DNA of 64,000 nucleotides from Mycobacterium sp. 155. Its GTDB lineage: Bacteria; Actinomycetota; Actinomycetes; Mycobacteriales; Mycobacteriaceae. This document shows, piece by piece, positions 25,712 through 33,990 of this stretch. Location of the stretch: positions 2,723,463-2,787,462 of the forward strand of contig NZ_KB892705.1 of NCBI RefSeq assembly GCF_000373905.1. Reading direction: 5' to 3'. Within the stretch, counting starts at the first letter, position 1. Every line of letters begins with the position of its first letter. The translations under genes and the position numbers were made by a program. Under the pieces are notes generated by a model that worked only from the letters and a program-made list of their open reading frames with translations, was not told the DNA's origin and ran no database searches.

Positions 25712-27334
25712 ATGGCCGGGACACGCGTCATCCCCGGATACGCACTACTGACGCTGATCCTGGCTGGAGCACTGCTCCTGGCCTCGGACCTGCGGGTTAC
25801 CCAAGCACCGGGCGTAAGGACTCCTATCGGCGGTCCTTACGCCCAGTTGCTTGCCGCCTCAACCGATCTTGGGCCTTCGCACCATGACTCGGTCCAGCTC
25901 ACAGTCGCCCTGCAGGGCCAGCACCGGCCGGCGGCGCTGTACACCTGGGCGGACGGCCGAGGGCTGTCGGTGCGATGGCGCGCCGGCGACCCGTGGGCCA
26001 TCATCGACGGCGCCCCCGCGGCCATGGCCGCTGCCTTCGGTGTCGACATCCATGATTACCGGGGTAGACGGGGCCAGGTGTTCTACGCCTCGCCGCAACA
26101 GCCGTCGACACCCGAACCGCTGCGCGGCGAGGTCGTCGAGGTCGGCCGTATCCTCAGCTACACCCCGCCCCGGATGTCCCGGCCGGACCTGTCGAACCTG
26201 CCCACCGACGTCCCCGACCGGGGGCTGACCCCGACGGCGCTGCTCAACACCTACAACTTGAGCGAGCTTGCACAGCAGGGCTACACCGGCAAGGGCACCA
26301 CCATCGTGATCTTCGCGTTCGACGGTTTCGACCAGACCGATCTGGACACCTTCGCCACCACCTTCAACCTGCCGAGGTTCACCCCCACCCTGATCGGCGG
26401 ACAGCCCAGCGAACCCCACGGCGAGACCACCATGGATCTGGAGGTCGCCCACGCCCTTGCGCCCGATGCGCGCAAGGTGGTGGTCAACGCTCGACCGACG
26501 GTCCAGGGAGACGGAGCCTACGAAAAGATCGGGCAGATGCTTCAAACGGCAGACTCCCAGTTCCCCGGTGCGGTCTGGAGCTTTTCCATCGGCTGGGGCT
26601 GCGACAAGCTGATCACCGCCGCCGATCTGGCCCCGGTCCGCTCCGCGCTGACCACAGCACACTCCCACGGCACCACGGCATTCAATGCCAGCGGCGACCT
26701 GGCCGGCCTGGAATGCAAAGGCGGACAAGACTGGTCGTCGCCTCCGGGACCCGACGACATCGGGTTGGACTCGGTCGCATCGCTGCCCGAGATCACCAAT
26801 GTCGGTGGCACCACGTTGTCCACCGATACGGACGGCGGTTGGCTGGCAGAACAGGCCTGGTTCGACGTACCGCTGACGCAGGGCACTGGCGGCGGGGTTT
26901 CGGCGCTGTTCGACCGACCGGACTGGCAGCGCGGTGTCACCGCGCCCGGCAGCACCGAAGCCGGCGGCGACCACAAGCGGCTCACCCCGGATGTGTCCGC
27001 GGTCGCCGACCCGTTCACCGGCGTGAAGATCGTGTTGAACAATCAGCTGCTGGTCGGTGGCGGCACGTCCCAGTCGGCGCCGCTGTGGGCCGGCATGGCC
27101 GCGGTGATGGATCAGTATCTGCTCGCCAACGGTGGCCGGGAGCTGGGTGATCTCAATCCGCTGCTGTACCGCATCGCTGCCGGGGCGCCACTGCCCGCCT
27201 TTCACGACGTCACGCTCGGTGGCAATGCGGTGGCCAATGCCGGGCCGGGCTACGACCTGGTGACCGGCCTCGGAACACCCAACGTGGACAACCTCGTCAA
27301 GAACATCCTTGTCTGGCAGAGAGCGAACCCATGA
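25712..27334 (+). CDS. Sedolisin-type (S53) serine carboxyl protease, exported
   Basis: 540 residues. A hydrophobic N-terminus ('YALLTLILAGALLLASDL') serves as signal or anchor. A pro-domain fragment (about 55-150) is followed by the S53 catalytic domain: E238 and D242 in 'PHGETTMDLEV', oxyanion Asp 329 in 'NASGDLAG', and the nucleophile Ser 453 in 'GGGTSQSAP'. The C-terminal Ca site is 'FHDVTLGG ... GPGYDLVTGLGTP'. The triad appears complete, so activity at low pH is expected; the substrate is unknown. Its stop overlaps an ATG (ATGA) that begins the first of two tiny ORFs leading into the zinc-ribbon membrane gene. Confidence 0.9.
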   Translation: MAGTRVIPGYALLTLILAGALLLASDLRVTQAPGVRTPIGGPYAQLLAASTDLGPSHHDSVQLTVALQGQHRPAALYTWADGRGLSVRWRAGDPWAIIDGAPAAMAAAFGVDIHDYRGRRGQVFYASPQQPSTPEPLRGEVVEVGRILSYTPPRMSRPDLSNLPTDVPDRGLTPTALLNTYNLSELAQQGYTGKGTTIVIFAFDGFDQTDLDTFATTFNLPRFTPTLIGGQPSEPHGETTMDLEVAHALAPDARKVVVNARPTVQGDGAYEKIGQMLQTADSQFPGAVWSFSIGWGCDKLITAADLAPVRSALTTAHSHGTTAFNASGDLAGLECKGGQDWSSPPGPDDIGLDSVASLPEITNVGGTTLSTDTDGGWLAEQAWFDVPLTQGTGGGVSALFDRPDWQRGVTAPGSTEAGGDHKRLTPDVSAVADPFTGVKIVLNNQLLVGGGTSQSAPLWAGMAAVMDQYLLANGGRELGDLNPLLYRIAAGAPLPAFHDVTLGGNAVANAGPGYDLVTGLGTPNVDNLVKNILVWQRANP

Positions 27335-27404
27335 ATAGCCGGCGAGAAGCGAAGGCGGGTCCCGCATGAATAGCCAGCGAGAAACGAAGGCGGGTCCCGC
27401 ATGA
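27331..27404 (+). repeat. Two tandem 35-bp units, each an ATG-started mini-ORF
   Basis: Units at 27331-27365 and 27366-27400 differ at two bases. Each begins with ATG and encodes a 12-residue peptide (MNSRREAKAGPA and MNSQRETKAGPA). Each is closed by a TGA that overlaps the next ATG (ATGA), at 27366-27369 and 27401-27404. The first ATG itself overlaps the protease stop. Ribosomes could thus pass by termination-reinitiation from the protease through both peptides to the zinc-ribbon gene. Confidence 0.8.
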
Positions 27405-29326
27405 AAACCGACCCAGGCCTCGTCGGTCCGGAGACGATGGAATGCGAGGTCTGCCAACTCGAGGTCCCCGCAGGGCGGTACTGCGGGCTCTGCGGCGCTC
27501 CGCTGTCGGACCACCGGGCCAACGGTCCGCACTGGCTGCGGGCGCGGTCTTTCAGCGCGGCTCCGGGACAGCATCTGCTGATCCCTTCGGTCGCCAGTTC
27601 GCTGTTCCCGCATCTGTCTCCACGGTCGCGGATGGCGTTCCTGGGCGGCCTGGCACTGCTGTTGGCGGCACTGGTGGCCGCTGCCCTGTTCCGGCTGCCT
27701 GCCGCACTCATCGCCGTCGCCTCGCTGGGTCTGCCTCTGCTGTTCGGAATCTACCTGCGGGAGTCCGACGTTCATCGCGACGTCCCGAGCAGCACCCTGG
27801 TCCTCACCGCACTGCTGGGCGCGGGTCTCGGGATCGGCTGGGTGCTGTTGACCGGTGAGGCGATGGCCCGCGTGTACGGCGTCCCGCTGGGCATGGGTAT
27901 CGCCGGGTCGCGCATGCTGCGCGAGAGCATCGGGGTGTCCTTGGGCGGCATGGTGTTGATGCTGGTACCCGCGCTGGTAGTGCGCTTCACCCGTCGGGGA
28001 ACACAAGAAGCGTTGGACGGCTACGCAATCGGCGCGTTCGGCGCGCTGACCTATTGTGCTGCGGCGACGATGACGCGCCTGGCGCCGCAGTTCACCACCG
28101 GCATGGTGGCCCGCGACCGGCCGATGAGCGGGCTGCTGGTCGAGGCCGGGATCCGCGGTGTCGCGGTACCGACGATCGCTGTCGCGGTGGGCGGGCTGAT
28201 CGGTGCAGCGCTATGGTTCACCAGACCACCCAACAAGGTTCACGTACACCGCGGGTTCGTCCGTATCACCCTGACCCTGTTCGCGGTCGGGGTGATGATC
28301 CTCTACGCCGGGCTCGGCCTGATCGACATTGCGCGATTCCCGCAGTGGCTGCAGTTCGGGCTGTACATCGCCTTGGCAGCGATCGCGCTGCTACTCCTGC
28401 GGCTCGGTGTGCATCTGGCGCTGCTGCACGAGGCCCAGGATGAGATCCACACCGATGAGCCGCTGCTGTGCATCCAATGCGGACATGTCGTGCCCGACGC
28501 TCCTTTCTGCGCACACTGCGGTGCGGCCATCCATGCCTCGTCGCGCAGTTCGCGCAAAGCCCGCAGAACGGGCCGGCCGATACGTCAGGGCGAGCCAGGG
28601 GAGATCACGGTCGGGCTGCTGCCCGGCTACTCGATCCACAAGGGGGCGTTCACCGCTGCGCCCGTGCACAAGACGTCGTACACCAGGTTGGCTCTGGCCC
28701 TCGGGGTCGTCATCGTCGTCGCGGCGGCCGGGTTGGTCGGCCTCTCGGCGGTACTGCAGAAGCCGGCGGCACGCTACGTGTGCCCGCCGAACTGTGGCTC
28801 GCCACCGTTCGGACAACCCGTCACCATCAACCCTCTGTACACGGCGGCCGACGGCTCGTTCACCGTGTCGTATCCGGCCGCGGGGTCGGCCTACAAGGTC
28901 AGCACCAATGATCACGGCGTGATGGCGAACCTGCTGGCCGGCGACGGGGGCACCATGCAGCTGTTCAGCAAGCCGGCGGCCGGCAAATCACCGAAAGACA
29001 TTGCCGTCCAACTGGTTCGCCAGACATTCCCGGACACCAAGACCGCCTACGAGATACCCAACACGATGGTGGGCTATCAGCCCGGGTTCGGACTTACCGC
29101 CGACTACTGGCCACAGGGCTCGACCAGCAGCTACGCCCGGATGCGCGTAATCATCATGGTGGCGGTCAAACATGATCTCGCGCTCATTGCCGCGGCCGTC
29201 GGGCCCTACCGCAAGTTCGGTCCGGACTCGGGTTCCGGCAAGCCGTCAGGCGCCAACCTGCAGCTCGCGCTAGATATGGGTAAGTATGTCAACAGTTTTC
29301 GCTGGCGTGGAGACCCCAGCCGGTAG
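27401..29326 (+). CDS. Zinc-ribbon multi-pass membrane protein, function unknown
   Basis: 641 residues. An N-terminal zinc ribbon (C15, C18, C28, C31 in 'CEVCQLEVPAGRYCGLCG') is followed by about eight to nine membrane helices from residue 75 to 345 and a second ribbon near 355-375 ('CIQCGHVVPDAPFCAHCG'). A further helix ('LALALGVVIVVAAAGLVGL') precedes a roughly 190-residue extracytoplasmic domain ending 'KYVNSFRWRGDPSR'. No catalytic motif is recognised. It follows the S53 protease through two tiny coupled ORFs, so the two proteins may work together at the membrane. The start at ATG 27401 is forced by the third ATGA overlap. Confidence 0.75.
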   Translation: MKTDPGLVGPETMECEVCQLEVPAGRYCGLCGAPLSDHRANGPHWLRARSFSAAPGQHLLIPSVASSLFPHLSPRSRMAFLGGLALLLAALVAAALFRLPAALIAVASLGLPLLFGIYLRESDVHRDVPSSTLVLTALLGAGLGIGWVLLTGEAMARVYGVPLGMGIAGSRMLRESIGVSLGGMVLMLVPALVVRFTRRGTQEALDGYAIGAFGALTYCAAATMTRLAPQFTTGMVARDRPMSGLLVEAGIRGVAVPTIAVAVGGLIGAALWFTRPPNKVHVHRGFVRITLTLFAVGVMILYAGLGLIDIARFPQWLQFGLYIALAAIALLLLRLGVHLALLHEAQDEIHTDEPLLCIQCGHVVPDAPFCAHCGAAIHASSRSSRKARRTGRPIRQGEPGEITVGLLPGYSIHKGAFTAAPVHKTSYTRLALALGVVIVVAAAGLVGLSAVLQKPAARYVCPPNCGSPPFGQPVTINPLYTAADGSFTVSYPAAGSAYKVSTNDHGVMANLLAGDGGTMQLFSKPAAGKSPKDIAVQLVRQTFPDTKTAYEIPNTMVGYQPGFGLTADYWPQGSTSSYARMRVIIMVAVKHDLALIAAAVGPYRKFGPDSGSGKPSGANLQLALDMGKYVNSFRWRGDPSR

Positions 29327-29341
29327 CCGACCCATCATTGG

Positions 29342-29402
29342 CGCGAGCAGACACTGCGGTACCCAAACTGCGGCGTGTCGGGTACCTGAGTGCCTGCTCG
29401 CG
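29342..29402. repeat. ~60 bp inverted-repeat element, copy B (convergent gene end)
   Basis: The arms 'CGCGAGCAGACACT' (29342-29355) and 29389-29402 pair with one mismatch. An inner 'GGTACC'-type pair extends the stem, and the centre carries 'ggcgtgtcgg' as in copy A (9672-9730). It lies between the stops of the zinc-ribbon gene and guaA, again convergent. Confidence 0.72.
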
Positions 29403-29408
29403 GGGGAA

Positions 29409-30968
29409 CTACTCCCACTCGATGGTGCCGGGCGGTTTGCTCGTGACATCCAGCACCACTCGATTGACTTCGGGCACCTCGTTGGTGATACGGGTTGAAA
29501 TCCGTTCCAGCACTTCATAGGGCACCCGAGTCCAGTCGGCGGTCATGGCATCCTCGCTGGACACCGGGCGCAACACGATCGGATGGCCGTAAGTGCGCCC
29601 GTCGCCCTGCACTCCGACAGAGCGAACGTCGGCGAGCAGTACCACCGGGCACTGCCAAATCTGCTGATCCAGACCCGCGGCTGTGAGTTCCTCACGGGCG
29701 ATCGAGTCGGCGCGGCGCAGCGTGTCGAGCCGCTGGGCGGTCACCTCACCGACGATGCGGATGCCCAGCCCAGGACCCGGGAAGGGTTGGCGCCCAACGA
29801 TTTCCTCCGGCAAGCCGAGCTCACGACCCACCGCCCGTACCTCATCCTTGAACAGCAGGCGCAGCGGCTCGACGAGTTTGAACTTCAGATCGTCAGGCAG
29901 ACCGCCGACGTTGTGGTGACTCTTGATATTGGCCGTGCCGGTGCCGCCGCCGGATTCGACGACGTCGGGATACAGTGTGCCCTGCACCAGGTACTCGATC
30001 TCGGCCTCGGAGCTGCCCAGGGTGTCGCGCACCGCGCCCTCGAAGGCCCGGATGAATTCGCGGCCGATGATCTTGCGCTTGCCCTCGGGATTGGTGACAC
30101 CGCTGAGCGCCTCAAGGAACCGGTCGGCGACGTCGATGGTGACCAGTTTGGCACCGGTGGCGGCGACGAAGTCGCGTTCCACCTGAGCTCGCTCCCCCGC
30201 CCGCAGGAGGCCGTGGTCGACGAATACGCAGGTAAGCCGGTCGCCGATGGCGCGTTGCACCAGCGCTGCGGCCACCGCGGAATCGACGCCGCCCGACAGC
30301 CCACAGATGGCCTGACCATCACCGATCTGCTCCCGCACCGCCGCGATGAGTTGCTCGGCGATGTTGGCCGACGTCCAGGTCGGTCCGATCCCGGCGAACT
30401 CATGCAGAAACCGGGTCAGCACCTGCTGGCCGTGCGGTGAATGCAGCACCTCGGGGTGGTACTGCACACCCGCCAGCCGGCGGGCCCTGTTCTCGAATCC
30501 GGCAACCGGCGCCCCGGAGCTTGAGGCGATGACGTCGAAGCCGTCCGGTGCGGCGGTGACTGCGTCGCCGTGGCTCATCCAGACCGGCTGCATCGTGGGC
30601 AGGTCGGCGTGCAGCTCTCCGCCGGTCACCTTGAGCTCGGTGCGGCCGTACTCACTGGTTCCGGTGTGCTCGACGGTGCCGCCGAGCACCTGCGCCATGG
30701 CCTGGAATCCGTAGCAGATGCCGAACACAGGCACGTCGAGATCGAACAGTGCAGGGTCGAGTTGCGGAGCACCGTCGGCGTAGACGCTGGCCGGGCCGCC
30801 GGACAGCACGATCGCCTGCGGGTCGCGCGCCTTGATCTCCTCGACGCTAGCGGTGTGCGGGACGACCTCGGAGTAGACCCGCGCCTCACGGATGCGCCGC
30901 GCGATCAGCTGGGCGTACTGCGCGCCGAAGTCAACGACGAGAACGGGGCGGGGGGATTCTGCTGCCAC
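29409..30968 (-). CDS. guaA: GMP synthase (glutamine-hydrolysing)
   Basis: 519 residues; aminates XMP to GMP using glutamine and ATP. The N-terminal class I amidotransferase has the nucleophile elbow '[10 protein letters not shown]' (Cys about 85) and 'GVQYHPEV' (catalytic His). The ATP-pyrophosphatase domain has P-loop '[14 protein letters not shown]' (about 225-238), and the dimerisation domain ends '[13 protein letters not shown]'. It is part of the guanine cluster with guaB3 and guaB2 further along, separated here by inserted genes. The 130-nt gap upstream holds its promoter. Confidence 0.97.
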   Translation of the reverse strand: MAAESPRPVLVVDFGAQYAQLIARRIREARVYSEVVPHTASVEEIKARDPQAIVLSGGPASVYADGAPQLDPALFDLDVPVFGICYGFQAMAQVLGGTVEHTGTSEYGRTELKVTGGELHADLPTMQPVWMSHGDAVTAAPDGFDVIASSSGAPVAGFENRARRLAGVQYHPEVLHSPHGQQVLTRFLHEFAGIGPTWTSANIAEQLIAAVREQIGDGQAICGLSGGVDSAVAAALVQRAIGDRLTCVFVDHGLLRAGERAQVERDFVAATGAKLVTIDVADRFLEALSGVTNPEGKRKIIGREFIRAFEGAVRDTLGSSEAEIEYLVQGTLYPDVVESGGGTGTANIKSHHNVGGLPDDLKFKLVEPLRLLFKDEVRAVGRELGLPEEIVGRQPFPGPGLGIRIVGEVTAQRLDTLRRADSIAREELTAAGLDQQIWQCPVVLLADVRSVGVQGDGRTYGHPIVLRPVSSEDAMTADWTRVPYEVLERISTRITNEVPEVNRVVLDVTSKPPGTIEWE

Positions 30969-31098
30969 CGGCTCAGTCTAGGAGTTGGCTGGTCCCGGTC
31001 CGCGTCGCCACCGCACAGAGGCACATTCCTCAGGTACGGGACGCGGCATCGGTGCCATGCCGCCCAGCCGCGGGATCAGCACCGGATGAGCGCGGGGC

Positions 31099-33123
31099 TC
31101 ACATCTTGATCGCCGGTATCAGCCTGTTGAGGTTCCACAGTCGGTCTCGCCGGGCGGACAGACAGGAGATCGTCATCGCTCCTATCCAGATGATCACGAG
31201 CGCGACGATGGCCTGCCACAGCCGGAAGTCGATCCCGCCGAGGATGAGCTGGCGTAAGCCATTGACGCCGTAGGTCATCGGGTCGTACTTGTGGATCACC
31301 TGGAAGGGCTTCGACGTGGTTTCGACGGGATACATGCCGCCGGCACTCACCAACTGCAGCATCAGCAACGCCATCACCAGCACGCGCCCCACCACCGGCC
31401 CGACGAGGGCGTTGATCGCCTGCGTGGCAGCGACGAACGTACACGAGATCAACACCATGAACCCGAGCATCGCGACTGGGTGCGCGGCGTGCATACCGAG
31501 GGCGAACCGCACCACGCAGTACAGGATGACGGCCTGGCAGAACCCGATCATCGCCGCGGGCAGGTAACTGGCGAGCACCACCCGGATCGCCAGCACCTCC
31601 GCGGCGACAGCACGACTCTGCAGGGGCCGCAGGATCATCCACAGCACCAAAGCACCGAAGAACAAGGCCAGAGTGAGGAAGAACGGCGCCATGCCGGTGC
31701 CGAAGTTGGGTGCGGCGTTCTCGTGTGAGGTTTCGAGATTGACCGGGCCGCCGATCGTGTCGGCGATCGCATTCTTCTGCTGGGCGCTCCAGTCGGGAAC
31801 CTGCTTGGCGCCTTCGGCGAGTTTGGTCGCCAGCTCGGCCGACCCCGACCGCAGCTGAGCGGTGCCCGATTTGAGCTGGGTCGCACCGTCGTCGAGTTTG
31901 ACGATACCGCTGGCCAATTCTGCGCTGCCCGAGGACAGCTGCTGTGCTCCGCTACGGAGTTGCGTCAGCTTGTTGTCGAGGTCCCGGCCCGTGCCACCAA
32001 CTTGGTTGAGCGCGGAGTTGAGCGGGCTGCCGGGAGCGCGCAGCGCCGTGGTCATCGAGATGGCCGCGTTCTCGGCGTCAGTGAGCTGCTGACGGACCTG
32101 CGGGGTGAACTGGTGACCGCGCAGCTGGTCCTGGATCCCGCGTAGGGTTCCGGCGGCGTTGTTGGCCAAGGGATCCGGGCTCGCGGATAACTGGTCGATC
32201 ACCGTGGTCAACGAATCAGCAGCGGCGTCCTGCGCCGTCGCGATGCCACCGATCTGGTCGTTGGCCTGCTGCAGCGCGGTTGCGCCCTGCTGTAGCTGGT
32301 CGGTGTTGCCGCCGATCTGCGACAGCGCCCTGGTCACTGTGACCAATGGATCGGTGGCCTTGATGATCCCGTCGGAGAGCTGCTTGGCACCAGCGGCGAC
32401 CTGCGCCGAACCAGAGCGAGCGGTGTGCAGGCCCGCCGCCAGCTGCCCGGCGCCGTCATCGACTTTCACCGCCCCGTCGGCAAGCTGCTGGGCGCCGTCG
32501 GCGGCTTGCCTGATGCCCGCCCCGGACGAAACCACCACTGACAGCACCTGATTGACCGCCTGCCCGGAGATCCGGGTGGAAACGGCATTGAGCACCTGGT
32601 CGACGGCGGTGCGTCCGATACTCGACGAGATGTAGTTGTTGGCGTCGTTGTACACCGCAATCAGGTTCGCCCGCTTGGGTTCCCCGGTCACGGGCGACGC
32701 GATCGCCTCACTGAAGTTCGGCGGCAACTCGAGCATGAAGTAGTACTTGCCGTGGTCGACGCCCTGACGGGCCTCATCGAGGTCCATCACGTGCCAGTCC
32801 AGGCTGGCATCATCGGTGAGACTCTTGGCGATCTCGTCGCCCGCGTTGATCTTCTGCCCGGAAACCACGGTCCCCCGGTCGGAATTGACCAGCGCGACAG
32901 GCATCTTGTTGACGTGACCGAACGGGTCCCAGTACGCCCACAGATACAGCGCACCGTAGACCAGTGGCAGCAACATCAGCACGACGATCGCCAGCCGGGT
33001 CATCCGGCTGCGGCCGAAGCGCTTGATCTCCGAGCCGAGTGCGAGCCCAGCCAGCGGGGATGAGCCGCTTGCGCGAAGACCTTTCAGCGGGGATGAGCCG
33101 CTTGCGCGAAGACCGTTTAGCAT
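31099..33123 (-). CDS. YhgE/Pip-type membrane export protein
   Basis: 674 residues. An N-terminal membrane helix ('LAIVVLMLLPLVYGALYLW') is followed by the YhgE/Pip hallmark 'HVNKMPVALVNSDRG'. A long external helical region of repeated 'QLADGA', 'QLSSGSAELASG' and 'QLKSGTAQLRSG' heptads (about 200-430) leads to five or six C-terminal helices resembling ABC-2 permeases. Related proteins act in export of envelope or toxin-like substrates. It probably pairs with the degenerate ABC protein 15 nt upstream. The N-terminus carries an 11-residue tandem duplication. The substrate is unknown. Confidence 0.85.
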   Translation of the reverse strand: MLNGLRASGSSPLKGLRASGSSPLAGLALGSEIKRFGRSRMTRLAIVVLMLLPLVYGALYLWAYWDPFGHVNKMPVALVNSDRGTVVSGQKINAGDEIAKSLTDDASLDWHVMDLDEARQGVDHGKYYFMLELPPNFSEAIASPVTGEPKRANLIAVYNDANNYISSSIGRTAVDQVLNAVSTRISGQAVNQVLSVVVSSGAGIRQAADGAQQLADGAVKVDDGAGQLAAGLHTARSGSAQVAAGAKQLSDGIIKATDPLVTVTRALSQIGGNTDQLQQGATALQQANDQIGGIATAQDAAADSLTTVIDQLSASPDPLANNAAGTLRGIQDQLRGHQFTPQVRQQLTDAENAAISMTTALRAPGSPLNSALNQVGGTGRDLDNKLTQLRSGAQQLSSGSAELASGIVKLDDGATQLKSGTAQLRSGSAELATKLAEGAKQVPDWSAQQKNAIADTIGGPVNLETSHENAAPNFGTGMAPFFLTLALFFGALVLWMILRPLQSRAVAAEVLAIRVVLASYLPAAMIGFCQAVILYCVVRFALGMHAAHPVAMLGFMVLISCTFVAATQAINALVGPVVGRVLVMALLMLQLVSAGGMYPVETTSKPFQVIHKYDPMTYGVNGLRQLILGGIDFRLWQAIVALVIIWIGAMTISCLSARRDRLWNLNRLIPAIKM
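33053..33118 (-). repeat. Tandem 33-bp duplication at the start of the YhgE-type gene
   Basis: Units 33053-33085 and 33086-33118 differ only in the last few bases. In frame they encode 'GLRASGSSPLK' and 'GLRASGSSPLA' directly after MLN, ahead of the conserved 'GLALGSEIKRFGRSRM'. The unit reads 'TCTTCGCGCAAGCGGCTC' and so on in the coding direction. Confidence 0.82.
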
Positions 33124-33138
33124 CGTCAGTCCTTCCGG

Positions 33139-33843
33139 TCAGGATGCGGTGTGATCGTGCAGATCGTGGATGGGGGCATCGACGCCGAGCGGGTTGGTGA
33201 CACCGACCACGACGGTGCGCCGCGTCGCGATGGCGGCGAGACGTTCAACGGCGGTCGCGCGTCTGGTGTAGTCGCGGACCTGCTCGAGATCTCCGACCAC
33301 CAGGATCTGCCGGTCCGAGAACAGCGACAGGGTGACGCGTAGCAGGAACAGCTCGAGGTCGGACAGGTCACTGATGAAGGCCTTCGGCGACGGCGACGGC
33401 ACGTCACCGAACACCTCGGCCAGTTCGGCCTCTCCGGCTTGGTCGGGCACGCGCGAATACCACGGTGCGAGCCATCGCCGCTGCTCGACGACAACGGTTC
33501 GCACGGTCACAGAGTCGGGGAGATCATCGATGTCGTCGAACGCGGCGATCGAGCAATGCCGGCGGATGGCTCGGGGCTGGGTGTCGCCGCATACGGTCAC
33601 AGTTCCGTGGGTGGGCTTGAGGCGGCCGGCCAACGTCAACAGCAGGGCGGTCTGCCCCCAACCTCCGGGCATCTGAATCGCGTGAAAACCTCGCGTGAGT
33701 TCCAGGTCGACACCGGAGAACAGAGGCTCGTGTTCGCCGTCCACGCCGAGGCCGGTGGCGACTATCAGGGGTTTGTCGTCCGGTTCGGCCGGGCCCTCGT
33801 CGGGCTGCACACCACCCTCGCCCGGTTCGTCCTCTGCGTGCAT
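33139..33843 (-). CDS. Degenerate ABC-type ATPase-like protein
   Basis: 234 residues with the length and order of an ABC ATPase but every nucleotide motif altered. The Walker A position reads 'MPGGWGQTALLLTLAGRLKP' (Gln for the essential Lys, about 58-66). The signature region is 'ISDLSDLELFLLRVTLSLFSD' instead of LSGGQ. Walker B is 'QILVVGDLE' without the Asp-Glu pair, and the switch His is missing ('RTVVVGVTN'). It is probably a pseudo-ATPase or a structural or regulatory partner of the YhgE-type protein next to it. ATG 33843 has an upstream GGAAAGAG; GTG 33876 is an alternative. Confidence 0.78.
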   Translation of the reverse strand: MHAEDEPGEGGVQPDEGPAEPDDKPLIVATGLGVDGEHEPLFSGVDLELTRGFHAIQMPGGWGQTALLLTLAGRLKPTHGTVTVCGDTQPRAIRRHCSIAAFDDIDDLPDSVTVRTVVVEQRRWLAPWYSRVPDQAGEAELAEVFGDVPSPSPKAFISDLSDLELFLLRVTLSLFSDRQILVVGDLEQVRDYTRRATAVERLAAIATRRTVVVGVTNPLGVDAPIHDLHDHTAS

Positions 33844-33953
33844 GCGGTTGCTCTTTCCGTTGCCCGTTGCCGTCACCGGTCGGTCCGATACGAGGTGCCG
33901 TTGCCGCTACCCCGCCGAACCACCGGATCAAAGTCTGCCATCCCGGCAATTTC

Positions 33954-33990
33954 GATACTGACTGGTATCCATTCGATACTAATGAGTATG
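33954..33990. promoter_or_regulatory. Two tandem operator-like palindromes before tetR
   Basis: 'GATACTGACTGGTATC' (33954-33969) and 'GATACTAATGAGTATG' (33975-33990) share the pattern GATACT-N4-AGTATC, with starts 21 bp (two helical turns) apart. They lie in the region between the divergent tetR and pseudo-ABC/YhgE genes; the second covers the most upstream tetR start codons. Autoregulation by the TetR protein and control of the exporter are inferred. Confidence 0.7.

Noticed and set aside
25859-28006. 715-codon open frame on the minus strand
   Set aside because: It is antisense to the S53 and zinc-ribbon genes, has shadow-like composition (Arg/Gln/His/Gly-rich, no motifs) and matches the third-position GC pattern of the sense genes.
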